NCBI RefSeq assembly: GCF_042432825.1 | Contig: NZ_JBHLWN010000035.1 | Coordinates: 1 to 20,083, forward strand | Origin: Gordoniibacillus chartarius | GTDB lineage: Bacteria; Bacillota; Bacilli; Paenibacillales; NBRC-103111 | Reading direction: 5' to 3' | Length of the DNA stretch: 20,083 bases | Position numbers and translations under genes: made by a program | Shown: one piece after another, positions 8,548 through 16,668 of the stretch | How the letters are laid out: each line of letters starts with the position of its first letter | Position numbering within the stretch: position 1 is the first letter of the stretch | Notes under the pieces: model-generated | What the model was told of the DNA's origin: nothing | The model's input: only the letters and a program-made list of their open reading frames with translations | The model's database searches: none

Positions 8548-10881
8548 GTGACAGGCCGCACGATTCCTTATTATGCCAAATGGGCTGTCTTCTGTTTTGC
8601 CATCACCTCGCTGCCGGTGGTCCTGTTAGGCATGTTCTCTTACATGCACGCCTCCGGTGTCGTTCAACGCAACGTGAATGAGCAGAAGGCGTTAAGTCTG
8701 GCCCAATTGCAGACGAATATCGAGCAGATGCTGAAGACCGTCGATCAGACGACGACCCACTTTTTAAGCTCATCCCTGGTCCTCAGCGTGATGAACGAGC
8801 CGTTGAACCCGAGGCAGTTCACGACTGCCAATCAGCTCAAGGCCGAGCTTGGGTATTTGCAGCGGCTGGATATGGGAATCGCCGATATTACGATGCTGAG
8901 CACGGCCGGCGGTTGGCTGATGAATAACAACGGACTTTACCGGATCGGTGATGAGCAGAAGATTTACCGGGAGCGGCTGGAGGAGCCTGCTCCAACGTTC
9001 TGGCAAATTCGTCAGGCGGAAGGGAACCGTTCGGCGGTACATGGCTGCGAGATGGAGATTCATTTGGTAAAAAAGCTCCCCCTAACCGCCTTCAAGCCGA
9101 CGGGGCTCGCCGACATCACCATACCCGCCTGTTCCTTAGGCGATACGCTAACCTTTGATACGGAGCAGGAATTGCTCCTCATGCTTGACCGCAATCGGAA
9201 GGTAATTTGGTCGCAAGGCCTGCTAACGGGACAAAGCAGTGAAATCAGCGAGAAGTTGACAGCGCTTACAGACCGGCAGGGTCAATCGAATCTGAGGCTG
9301 CACGGTCAAGAATATACGGTAACGTACCGAAAATCGGATTATAACGATTGGATGTATGTGTCTGCGGTACCGGTGGCGATGCTTGCAGAGCAATCGCATC
9401 ATATCGGATGGGTGACGCTGTGGATTTGCCTTATCCTGCTGCTGCTGTTTATCGGGGTATCCTGGGCCTGGTCGAAGCGCATGTACCGGCCGATACAATC
9501 GCTGTACCGGGAGGTGCTGAGCGAGCAGGGAGAGAGCGACTCCGGGAAGCGGGGGGACGAGCTTAGCGCAATCGGGGAACGAATTCATACCTTATTCAAG
9601 GCCCAACGCGAGCTGAAGGGCCAGCTGCAGGGCCAGCTGGAACAGCTGAAGCTGTTCTTCATGCTTAAGCTGCTGCTCGGGGGCATGAAGGAGTCGGAAA
9701 TCGCGGACGGCTTGGCGAGCTTCGCCATGCCGGCGGATTTTCGCTGCTTGGCGGTGATGTCTGTGCAGATCGAGCTTGAAGGTTCCCGTTTCGAGGATAA
9801 GGACTATGACCTGCTCGTGTTCGCAGTGAATAATATGATCGGTGAGCTGCTGCCGGCCGGCGGGCGGCTGGAGCCGATTGTCCTCGGCCGGGCGCAGGTC
9901 ACCGTGATGACTTCGGAGCAGATGGAGGAGCAGGCGTTTCACGACGAGCTTCTTGCTGTGGCCTATCGGATTCAATCGGCCGTAAGCGAATACCTTGGCT
10001 TAACGGTGACGATCGGCCTCAGCTGCATCTATCGAAGATTGGGGGATATTCCGCGCGCCTACGAGGAAGCGACGGAGGCACTTCGTTCCAAGCAGCGCTT
10101 TGGCGACCAGAAGGTTATCGAATTCTCCGAGCTGGGGGAAAATCGGACACTCCAATACTCGTATCCGCTTGAGCAGCAGAATGAGCTGTTCGAGGCGATC
10201 AAGCTCGTCGATCGCGCCCAAGCGCAGCTTCAATTACGGCAGCTGATCGAGCAGCTTTGCCGTCCGGATCTGAGCCCGTACGACCGGCAATATCATGTCG
10301 TTCGACTGGTGATGAACGTGCTGAATTTGGCGCACAGCTTTCAGCTTCAGCAGCTGGTGGACCGGCAGCAGACCCTATTCGAAGAACTCTTCCGGCTGGA
10401 TGTGGCGAAGGAAGGCGAGCTCTGGCTGCAGCGGACGCTGGTCGATCCGATTCTTCGCAGTCTGGAGGAGCGGACCGAGCAGCGCCATGTCCAGCTGTCC
10501 AGACAGATGGTGGAGATCGTTCATAACGAATTCGAGACCGATCTGTCGATCGAAGTATGCGCCGACAGGCTGCACTATAACGCCAGCTATTTAAGCACGG
10601 TGTTCCGCAAAAGCATGAACGTGCCCTTCAGCACCTACCTGGCCCAACACAGGCATGAAGTGAGCAAGCGGTGGCTGGCCGAGACGAACGTATCCGTGAA
10701 GGAAATCTCCGAGCGGCTGCGGTATACCAACCCGCAAAATTTCATCCGCTCGTTCCGCAAGCTGGAAGGAATGACGCCGGGCAAATACCGGGAGCAGCAT
10801 GCCGCTGCCAGTAAGGAGAAGCAGGGCGTGAAGGAGGAGAAGGGTACATGCGCCGTTGGAGTCCCACACGCACACTCGTAG
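8548..10881 (+). CDS. Membrane-bound AraC-type sensor-regulator (YesN-like region)
   Basis: A 777-residue one-protein sensor-regulator. The first membrane segment is at about residues 12-33, an extracellular sensor spans about 34-285, and the second membrane segment is at about 286-307 (WVTLWICLILLLLF). A cytoplasmic region follows, with a degenerate GGDEF-like part as in YesN-type regulators (about 399-530). An AraC DNA-binding domain closes the protein: first helix-turn-helix about 667-690, second about 716-738, then the typical MTPGKYRE ending. The start is GTG 8548 with GGAGGAG at 8534-8540. The last 34 bases overlap the next gene, whose ribosome binding site lies inside this one. In Paenibacillus such proteins often sit beside carbohydrate uptake genes; here a pectin-derived ligand is inferred from context only. 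The C-terminal tail after the AraC domain is Lys/Glu-rich and probably not functional. Confidence 0.9.
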   Translation: MTGRTIPYYAKWAVFCFAITSLPVVLLGMFSYMHASGVVQRNVNEQKALSLAQLQTNIEQMLKTVDQTTTHFLSSSLVLSVMNEPLNPRQFTTANQLKAELGYLQRLDMGIADITMLSTAGGWLMNNNGLYRIGDEQKIYRERLEEPAPTFWQIRQAEGNRSAVHGCEMEIHLVKKLPLTAFKPTGLADITIPACSLGDTLTFDTEQELLLMLDRNRKVIWSQGLLTGQSSEISEKLTALTDRQGQSNLRLHGQEYTVTYRKSDYNDWMYVSAVPVAMLAEQSHHIGWVTLWICLILLLLFIGVSWAWSKRMYRPIQSLYREVLSEQGESDSGKRGDELSAIGERIHTLFKAQRELKGQLQGQLEQLKLFFMLKLLLGGMKESEIADGLASFAMPADFRCLAVMSVQIELEGSRFEDKDYDLLVFAVNNMIGELLPAGGRLEPIVLGRAQVTVMTSEQMEEQAFHDELLAVAYRIQSAVSEYLGLTVTIGLSCIYRRLGDIPRAYEEATEALRSKQRFGDQKVIEFSELGENRTLQYSYPLEQQNELFEAIKLVDRAQAQLQLRQLIEQLCRPDLSPYDRQYHVVRLVMNVLNLAHSFQLQQLVDRQQTLFEELFRLDVAKEGELWLQRTLVDPILRSLEERTEQRHVQLSRQMVEIVHNEFETDLSIEVCADRLHYNASYLSTVFRKSMNVPFSTYLAQHRHEVSKRWLAETNVSVKEISERLRYTNPQNFIRSFRKLEGMTPGKYREQHAAASKEKQGVKEEKGTCAVGVPHAHS

Positions 10882-12392
10882 GTCTAGCGTCGCTCATGCT
10901 GCTGATGACCGGATGCACCGGAGTCGGCATGGCAAGCGGCGGCGGGAAAGCGACGAAGCCGGCGGAGCGGCGGGATGGGGAAGCCCAAGCGCTTGACATG
11001 TCGATGATGCTGGTTTTATACGATAAGCAGCTGCCCTCCGATCTGCTGGAGAAGGTGCTGGAGGAGAGGACGGGGATCGGGCTCAGCCTCACTTGGGTAC
11101 CCGATTCGATCTATTCGGACAAGATGATGTCCGCCTTCACTTCGGGAAGCTTGCCGAAGGTGATCCAAGTGAAGCAAGTGGACTTACAGAAGCCGCTGAT
11201 CGTCAATGCCGTAAGGTCCGGCACGTTCTGGGAAATCGGGCCCTATCTCGATGATTATCCGAACATCAGCAAATACATGAAGCCCGCGATCCGGGAGCAT
11301 GCTGCCTATTTCGGTAAGGATTACGGCATTTATTGGGAGCTTCCGCTGTCCCGTCAAGGCATCCAATACCGGAAGGACTGGCTTGAGCGGCTTGGTTTGC
11401 GGGAGCCTCGAACGCTGGAGGAGTTGTATCAGGTGCTCCGGGCGTTTACCTATCAGGATCCGGACGGCAACGGGCGCCAAGACACTTACGGGCTCGTGGA
11501 CCGCAATGATCTCGTGTACGGGGCGTTTAAGAACATTGCTTCCTATTACGGTGTTCCTAATCAATGGGGGCTGATGAACGGCAGGCTGACGCCGGAATTC
11601 ATGACAAGGGAATATGTGGAAGCGATGCGGTTCATGAAGCGGCTCCTGGATGAAGGCATCCTGAATGCGGACTTTTCGATTACAAGCAAAACCCAGCAGG
11701 AGGAGCGATTCGCAGCCGGCGAAGCGGGGATGATGATCTCGAACCTGCTCGCTTCCTCGGCGAACGACCGGCTCAAGAAAATGAATCCGAACGCCGAGGT
11801 GGATATCCTTAATCGGATTCAAGGGCCGTCGGGGGAGCACGTCTGGGGAGGCAGCGGTCTCGGCGGCTTATACATGTTTCCCAAGAGCAGCGTAAAGACG
11901 GAGCAGGAGCTGCGGGCGATTCTGCAGTTCTTCGATCGGCTGCTGACGGAGGAACTAAACAATCTGATCACGTACGGCATCGAGGGACGCCACTATATCC
12001 GAACGTCAGATGGTGCCGCCAAGGTCAAACCGGAAACCCGCGAGCTTCGCAGCCAAGAGGTGGAGCCTTATAACACGGCCTTCCGTTCGTTCGATATCCG
12101 CTATTTGACGCAGGGCAGCATGAACGAACTGCAGAAAAAAATCAACCGCCTTACTCAGGATAACGAGCAGATCGTCGTTCTGGACCCGGCGGCAGGGCTG
12201 ATCTCCCCGACCTTCGCGGAGAAGGGCGCCGAGCTGCAGAAGATCGTCAACGATGCTACGTATCATTTTATTCTCGGTACGATCGACGAACAGGGCTTCG
12301 CACAGGAGCTGGAGCGCTGGACCCGCAGCGGCGGCGATTCCATTATTGCGGAAATGAATGAGGCTTACGCTCGGAGCGGCAGAAAGCGGTAG
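10848..12392 (+). CDS. Extracellular solute-binding lipoprotein (family 1, LplA/YtcQ-like)
   Basis: A 514-residue lipoprotein. The signal peptide ends in LMTGC, so C23 would be the lipidated residue. The mature part resembles family 1 solute-binding proteins of the LplA/YtcQ type, including the DPDGNGRQDTYG loop at 204-215, which looks like the calcium-binding loop found in these proteins. AAGGAGGA at 10831-10838, inside the upstream regulator gene, sits 9 bases before the ATG. The genes overlap by 34 bp, which suggests translational coupling. Known role of the family: capture of oligosaccharides for an ABC importer of the LplB/YtcP type. No permease gene lies next to it. It may serve a permease encoded elsewhere, or pass a ligand to the sensor encoded by the partner gene; both are inference. 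No terminator hairpin was seen in the 12 bases before the convergent neighbour. Confidence 0.9.
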   Translation: MRRWSPTRTLVGLASLMLLMTGCTGVGMASGGGKATKPAERRDGEAQALDMSMMLVLYDKQLPSDLLEKVLEERTGIGLSLTWVPDSIYSDKMMSAFTSGSLPKVIQVKQVDLQKPLIVNAVRSGTFWEIGPYLDDYPNISKYMKPAIREHAAYFGKDYGIYWELPLSRQGIQYRKDWLERLGLREPRTLEELYQVLRAFTYQDPDGNGRQDTYGLVDRNDLVYGAFKNIASYYGVPNQWGLMNGRLTPEFMTREYVEAMRFMKRLLDEGILNADFSITSKTQQEERFAAGEAGMMISNLLASSANDRLKKMNPNAEVDILNRIQGPSGEHVWGGSGLGGLYMFPKSSVKTEQELRAILQFFDRLLTEELNNLITYGIEGRHYIRTSDGAAKVKPETRELRSQEVEPYNTAFRSFDIRYLTQGSMNELQKKINRLTQDNEQIVVLDPAAGLISPTFAEKGAELQKIVNDATYHFILGTIDEQGFAQELERWTRSGGDSIIAEMNEAYARSGRKR

Positions 12393-12404
12393 ACAAAGGG
12401 ACGT

Positions 12405-13184
12405 TCAATGTTTGGACTTATACTGGCTGGGCGTAACGCCTACGAATTTTTTGAATTGGCGCATAAAATGGGTATCGTTCTCATAACCGCACATCGCGGA
12501 AATGGCGGAAATGGATAAGGAGCTGTTTTTCAGCAAATATTTGGCATGCTCCAGCCTGCTGTTAATAATGTCGGTAACGACGGAGCAGCCGAACAGCTCC
12601 TTATAAATATGCTGAAAGTACGATTTGCTCAAATTCATATACGTAGCCAGCGTTTCTACGGATCTGTGCGTTTCGGGCGAGCTGAACAGCTCGTTTCGCA
12701 GCCTGGAAAATTGCAGGTAATAGCGACTGGCCTTGTCGTTCAAGGCAGGTCTCTCGAGCAAATGGCAAAGCTTCATGAGAAGAGTTCTGATTTCGGAATC
12801 GATAATTTCTTCACGGAACGAGCCGGCGGACCGGTGGATGCTGGTCAGTTCCATGATGCATCTTGAAATCAACAGCGGATCTACCGCTTTGACGGGCGTA
12901 TCCAGCGGGAAACGGGTCCGCTCCAGGAATGCCTCCAGATCGGCGCCGTCCACATGAAACCAATCGTTAATGAACGGCTTCTCCGCATCCCTGTAAATAT
13001 AGCGGGTTGTCGGGCGGAACAGCACATATGTATTTTTCTCAACCGGCATAATTCTGCCATTCAGAATAACCTCGGAGGAGCTTTTGAATAGAACAAAGGC
13101 ATAGTTCCCCGACCCCGCCGGCCGGTCGATCGTCAGCCCGTTCCGATGAATAAAATTATATCCGCAGCTAATCAATTCGAACAT
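12405..13184 (-). CDS. AraC-family transcriptional regulator (cupin-type ligand domain)
   Basis: A 259-residue soluble AraC regulator from ATG 13184. The N-terminal part resembles the cupin-like arabinose-binding fold (NYAFVLFKSSSEVILNG, then VLFRPTTRYIY). The C-terminal AraC domain covers about 174-259, with two helix-turn-helix motifs and the GVTPSQYK ending. The start is chosen because GAGGAG lies 7 bases upstream (13197-13192) and because a TATAAT at 13232-13227 would put the transcript start downstream of the alternative ATG at 13238. That longer form would give 277 residues and has no ribosome binding site. Divergent from the GH51 arabinofuranosidase gene with overlapping promoters, it is probably that gene's regulator. 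Arabinose or an arabino-oligosaccharide is a likely effector, by context only. Confidence 0.9.
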   Translation of the reverse strand: MFELISCGYNFIHRNGLTIDRPAGSGNYAFVLFKSSSEVILNGRIMPVEKNTYVLFRPTTRYIYRDAEKPFINDWFHVDGADLEAFLERTRFPLDTPVKAVDPLLISRCIMELTSIHRSAGSFREEIIDSEIRTLLMKLCHLLERPALNDKASRYYLQFSRLRNELFSSPETHRSVETLATYMNLSKSYFQHIYKELFGCSVVTDIINSRLEHAKYLLKNSSLSISAISAMCGYENDTHFMRQFKKFVGVTPSQYKSKH

Positions 13185-13226
13185 GTCCTGGCTCCTCAAA
13201 AAAGCACGATAGGTCAGTTTTTGGAT

Positions 13227-13255
13227 ATTATAGTTCATTGTTGCCGAGCGATCAA
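13227..13255 (-). promoter_or_regulatory. Promoter of the AraC-family regulator
   Basis: On the minus strand TTGATC (13255-13250), a 17-base spacer and a perfect TATAAT (13232-13227) form a strong sigma-A promoter. Transcription should begin near 13220, downstream of the ATG at 13238. This is the main argument for translation from 13184. Confidence 0.65.
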
Positions 13256-13266
13256 GCTACTAAAAT
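13238..13266 (+). promoter_or_regulatory. Promoter of the GH51 arabinofuranosidase gene
   Basis: TTGTTG (13238-13243), a 17-base spacer and TAAAAT (13261-13266) give a moderate sigma-A promoter, with transcription near 13273. Its -35 lies in the spacer of the opposite araC promoter, so one bound protein could affect both directions. Confidence 0.5.
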
Positions 13267-13309
13267 TTAACTAGGCATATATGACTTTGAGGGCAAAGGA
13301 GCAGGGGAT

Positions 13310-14791
13310 ATGGCAAAGTTAATCATTGATGCGGACTCTCGTTTAAGCACGATTGACCGCAATATTTACGGACATTTCTCGGAACATTTGGGACGCTGCA
13401 TTTATGAGGGGATTTATGTTGGCGAGGATTCGCCGATTCCGAATACCGAAGGGATGCGAAACGACGTTCTCGAGGCTCTGAAGCGCCTTCAAATCCCCGT
13501 GCTCCGTTGGCCGGGCGGCTGCTTTGCGGATGAATATCATTGGAAAGACGGCGTAGGCCCGAAGGAAAAGCGGAAGCGGATGATCAATACGCATTGGGGC
13601 GGCGTCGTGGAAAATAACCATTTCGGCACCCACGAATTTTTGCGGTTGTGCGAGCTCATCGGCGCCGAGCCTTACATCAGCGGCAATGTTGGAAGCGGTA
13701 CCGTGGCGGAAATGTCCGAATGGGTGGAGTACATGACCTTCGACGGCGAGTCGCCGATGGCGAACTGGCGGAGGGAGAACGGACGCGAGCAGCCTTGGAA
13801 GCTGACCTATTTCGGCGTCGGCAACGAGAACTGGGGCTGCGGCGGCAACATGCGCCCCGAATATTACGCAGACCTGTATCGCCAATACTCCTGCTACGTC
13901 CGGAATTACGGCGATAACAAGATTTTCAAAATCGCTTGCGGAGCCAATTCACAGGACTATAACTGGACCGAAGTGCTGATGCGCGAGGCGGCCCGGTTTA
14001 TGGACGGCTTGAGCCTCCATTACTATACGCTTCCTACCGGAAACTGGAAGGACAAAGGGTCGGCCACCGATTTCGACGATAAACAATGGTTTGACACGCT
14101 GCAGCGTACGTTGTTCATGGATGAGCTGATTCGCCGCCACGCTGCGATTATGAACCAGTACGATCCGGACAAGCGGGTTGCGCTGATCGTAGACGAATGG
14201 GGAACATGGTACAACGTCGAGCCCGGCACGAACCCCGGCTTCCTGTATCAGCAAAATACGATGCGCGATGCGCTTGTGGCCGGCATCAATCTGAATATTT
14301 TCCACCAGCATTCCGATCGGGTCCGTATGGCGAATATCGCTCAGGTGGTCAATGTGCTGCAAGCGGTCATTCTGACGGAGGGAGCGGGGATGGTCCTGAC
14401 CCCAACTTATCATGTATTCGATATGTATAAGGTTCATCAGGGCGCCAGCCTCGTCTATTCCCGTGCGGAAAGCCCGGCTTACGAAATGGACGGACAGACA
14501 ATCGACCAGCTTAGCGCGTCCGCCTCGGTAGATGCGAATAACCGCCTGCATATTTCGCTATGCAACCTGCATCACGCGGATGCTCTGGAGGTGGCATGCG
14601 AGGTTCGCGGAGCGAGAGCCGGGGATATTACAGGAACCGTGCTGACCTCCGAATCGATTCAATCGCATAACACCTTTGAGGATCCGGAAGCCGTGAAGCC
14701 CGCCGAATTCCGCGATTTCCAGCTTGCGAACGATCAGCTCGCGGTCAAGCTGCCTGCAAGGTCGGTCGTCACGCTTACCGTACAGCTATGA
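13310..14791 (+). CDS. abfA: Alpha-L-arabinofuranosidase, glycoside hydrolase family 51
   Basis: A 493-residue intracellular alpha-L-arabinofuranosidase of family GH51, normal for the family (about 500). It has no signal peptide. The acid/base glutamate is E173 in GVGNENWG and the nucleophile is E296 in IVDEWGTWY; both are in the expected family context. Other conserved parts are the RWPGGCFADEYHWKDGVGP stretch and the N-terminal NIYGHFSEHLGRCIYEGI stretch. The enzyme removes terminal alpha-L-arabinofuranosyl groups from arabinan or arabinoxylan oligosaccharides by a retaining mechanism. AAAGGAG at 13295-13301 precedes the ATG by 8 bases. It is divergent from an AraC regulator and overlaps the next gene by 4 bases (ATGA). 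Together with the pectinase upstream, arabinan side chains of pectin are the likely source of substrate. Confidence 0.96.
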   Translation: MAKLIIDADSRLSTIDRNIYGHFSEHLGRCIYEGIYVGEDSPIPNTEGMRNDVLEALKRLQIPVLRWPGGCFADEYHWKDGVGPKEKRKRMINTHWGGVVENNHFGTHEFLRLCELIGAEPYISGNVGSGTVAEMSEWVEYMTFDGESPMANWRRENGREQPWKLTYFGVGNENWGCGGNMRPEYYADLYRQYSCYVRNYGDNKIFKIACGANSQDYNWTEVLMREAARFMDGLSLHYYTLPTGNWKDKGSATDFDDKQWFDTLQRTLFMDELIRRHAAIMNQYDPDKRVALIVDEWGTWYNVEPGTNPGFLYQQNTMRDALVAGINLNIFHQHSDRVRMANIAQVVNVLQAVILTEGAGMVLTPTYHVFDMYKVHQGASLVYSRAESPAYEMDGQTIDQLSASASVDANNRLHISLCNLHHADALEVACEVRGARAGDITGTVLTSESIQSHNTFEDPEAVKPAEFRDFQLANDQLAVKLPARSVVTLTVQL

Positions 14792-15045
14792 TAGAGGCAT
14801 GCAAAGGGTGTTCGGCAACCGTGCATGTAACACCTGAGGAAATATCGCAATTATTCGGAGAAACGCTTCGTGTACGCAATGTCAAATTAACGACCGAAGA
14901 GGAGTACGACCGGCGCATGTCGGTGTGCCAAAGCTGCGAGTATTTTCAGTTCGGCACAACCTGCCGCTGGTGCGGCTGTCTCATGGCCGTCAAAGCCAAG
15001 TTGGCGGCGGCCCGCTGCCCGGCACCGCAGGGCGCCAAGTGGTAG
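14788..15045 (+). CDS. Small Cys-rich protein, DUF6171-like
   Basis: An 85-residue soluble protein with eight cysteines: CKGC near the N-terminus (C5, C8), CQSC (C47, C50), CRWCGC (C59, C62, C64) and C77 near the end. The pairs suggest a zinc-binding fold. It resembles the DUF6171 family of Bacillota; that name comes from memory of the family pattern. Its ATG overlaps the stop of the GH51 gene (ATGA), and no Shine-Dalgarno sequence is visible, so translation probably depends on ribosomes finishing the upstream gene. A terminator follows directly. The function is unknown. The operon position suggests it is made with the arabinofuranosidase, but such small genes may also be simple passengers. 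Confidence 0.85.
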   Translation: MIEACKGCSATVHVTPEEISQLFGETLRVRNVKLTTEEEYDRRMSVCQSCEYFQFGTTCRWCGCLMAVKAKLAAARCPAPQGAKW

Positions 15046-15074
15046 GTGGACTGGAAAATAAGGACGGACGAGGG

Positions 15075-15113
15075 AAAGACGGTGCAAGCCTACAGCGCTT
15101 GCGCCGTCTTTTT
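15075..15113 (+). terminator. Strong rho-independent terminator after the GH51 operon
   Basis: The 15-base arms 15075-15089 and 15097-15111 pair fully apart from one G-U pair, around a 7-base loop. The right arm runs into five T residues (15109-15113). It closes the GH51/DUF6171-like unit. Confidence 0.9.
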
Positions 15114-15263
15114 CAATATGGGAGGCGATATCGGGACAGGACTGCACAATCATATTGAACGTATGTCCATCTTCTTAGGGAGGAAGCCTGAAGCCTGCAC
15201 AAATGGCTGCATTCAGAGGGGGGAGGAGGGGGAGCTGCCCCTACTTGATAGAGTCCGCTCCAT

Positions 15264-15941
15264 TCACTTGCTGGCCGCAGCGGCCTGCAGTCTTGCGATT
15301 ACGTTCGCATATTCCTGCGGACGCAGCAGCGATTCGAACAATTCGCACGTTTGCCGAAACAACGGTTCGGGTACAGAATGCTTCATATTGGCCAGCATTG
15401 TCGCTTGTTCATGAACATTCAGTGCCGGGATCATATACCGTTGAAAATCGCTCTGAATATGCTGAGGCACGTTGTTTCGCACTTTGATCCCAGCAGCCAT
15501 GAGTTCAGCATCGTCGAATGCTTCCCACAACAGCGGCATAGCAACGGATTCTTCGTGATACAGATGCAAAAAATAATCGCCTACAAATTGGTTTAAATCC
15601 TCTAGGAATGCTTGCCAGGTTTGCGCGGAAACGGAGGTTGCGCTCGCCATCTTTTCCACGGCCTGAATTAGTGCATCAAGCAGCCCGTCGGACCGCTGAT
15701 GCTGCGTTTCCAGTTCCTGTCCTACGTCCGGTGCACATTGATCGATCAGCGGCTGAATGAAGGAGTCCTCATCGCTCGCATGCTGATGAAGCATTGCGGA
15801 TATACGCCGGAACTCTTCGAAAAACGCCTCCCTTTCTTGAACATCGGTGTAATCCAATTTGCCGGCCGTCCACACGAGCTGCTGCAGCGCGTGACGCAGT
15901 CCTTTGTGAATCAAGGTGAATAGGTGAAACCGGGTTGTCAT
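15264..15941 (-). CDS. Hemerythrin-like (HHE) domain protein
   Basis: A 225-residue, mostly helical soluble protein with the spaced His/Glu pattern of hemerythrin-like domains: H12, H17, H52/H54 with E58, H81, then H126, H129 with E130/E131 (HLYHEES). In the known family these residues hold a di-iron centre that binds oxygen, nitric oxide or iron. The start is ATG 15941: GGGAGGA is well placed upstream. An upstream in-frame ATG at 16088 would add 49 untypical proline-rich residues and run across the promoter and into the pectinesterase remnant. It stands alone between two genes of other function. It resembles uncharacterised Bacillota proteins with duplicated helical halves. No terminator was recognised after it. 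Confidence 0.82.
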   Translation of the reverse strand: MTTRFHLFTLIHKGLRHALQQLVWTAGKLDYTDVQEREAFFEEFRRISAMLHQHASDEDSFIQPLIDQCAPDVGQELETQHQRSDGLLDALIQAVEKMASATSVSAQTWQAFLEDLNQFVGDYFLHLYHEESVAMPLLWEAFDDAELMAAGIKVRNNVPQHIQSDFQRYMIPALNVHEQATMLANMKHSVPEPLFRQTCELFESLLRPQEYANVIARLQAAAASK

Positions 15942-15974
15942 AAACGGTCTTCCTCCCTTCGTTATTCTGCTATT

Positions 15975-15980
15975 ATTATA
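15975..15980 (-). promoter_or_regulatory. -10 element of the hemerythrin-like gene
   Basis: A perfect TATAAT lies on the minus strand about 34 bases before the chosen start codon, leaving room for the ribosome binding site. No good -35 is visible at 17 bases. Confidence 0.4.
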
Positions 15981-16074
15981 AAAATTCGGGATCGGTTCGG
16001 GTATCGGTTGGAATACGTATTTTTGGGGGGATTGCTCCGGTTTAAACGTGCTGGGAGCCGGTTGTTCAGCATCG

Positions 16075-16422
16075 TTAGGATTTCTCACCGAATAGGCGGT
16101 ATCTTAGCTCATTGCGAGGTTCTATGCTGGGAGTCCAGCCGTCGTTTCCCGCCAGCACATTGGAAGTCCGATACCGCTCCGCCTCCGCGTCGCTGAGCTG
16201 CCTTGCCCACGGCGCCCGCTTCTCCGAAGCCGCGCCAGGTCCATAGCTGCCGTATTCCGCATATCGGGACGTCGTTTCGCGGTACGGTTGATCCCAGTTG
16301 TGCCAGCCCTCCGGCTTGATCGCTTCATCCAACCATGTTCGAATGAAAGCGACATACACGAGTACCGTACGAGCGGCGTCTTCGCCGACTAGCCGCAAGT
16401 TCCTTTTTTCCCGGGGGACCAA
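16075..16422 (-). pseudogene. Pectinesterase (CE8) C-terminal remnant
   Basis: The 115-codon frame ends like a pectin methylesterase: IKPEGWHNW, YAEYGSYGPGA, an APWARQLSDAEA stretch and NDGWTP near the end. These are the conserved last 90 or so residues of CE8 enzymes, which are about 300-330 residues long. The catalytic part (GYQD, DFIFG and GRPW) is missing. The first 20-25 residues of the frame look scrambled at the place where GRPW should be, so the break lies near 16375-16395. There is no convincing ribosome binding site before ATG 16422. The fragment is not a copy of the CE8 domain at 4630-5575, as the residues differ clearly, so it is the relic of a separate pectinesterase gene. It supports a history of pectin use at this locus. 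Confidence 0.75.
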
Positions 16423-16668
16423 AAGGGAAACGATGGCTTAACGCCGGCCAGCTTGACGATCAGCTGCCTTCTCCACGCTACGGAATGGGTTACCCACGGC
16501 TGGTAAGTGTTCTGTGAAGCGCGACATTGACCACGGTGGATGGCGAGTTTCTTTGGTCAGTTGATCACTAATAAAATCCACAATTTTCATCTAACTGCCA
16601 CGATTCACATCTTGTTTTCCCGATATACTGGTACTGAAGTCAATCCTTAAACGGAAGGGCGGAATGAA

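Noticed and set aside
10876..10911. Overlap of the regulator and lipoprotein genes considered as a frameshift or fusion.
   Set aside because: The regulator ends after a complete AraC domain and the lipoprotein has its own ribosome binding site, signal peptide and lipobox, so these are two genes.
15942..16088. A 49-residue N-terminal extension of the hemerythrin-like protein.
   Set aside because: It covers the TATAAT and the ribosome binding site for ATG 15941 and is proline-rich without similarity to the family.
16438..16590. A 50-codon minus-strand frame between the pectinesterase relic and the NTF2-like gene.
   Set aside because: It has no ribosome binding site and no recognised family. 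The adjacent frame also looks protein-like (TYQPWVTHSVAWRRQL), so this may be decayed coding sequence, but I could not name it.
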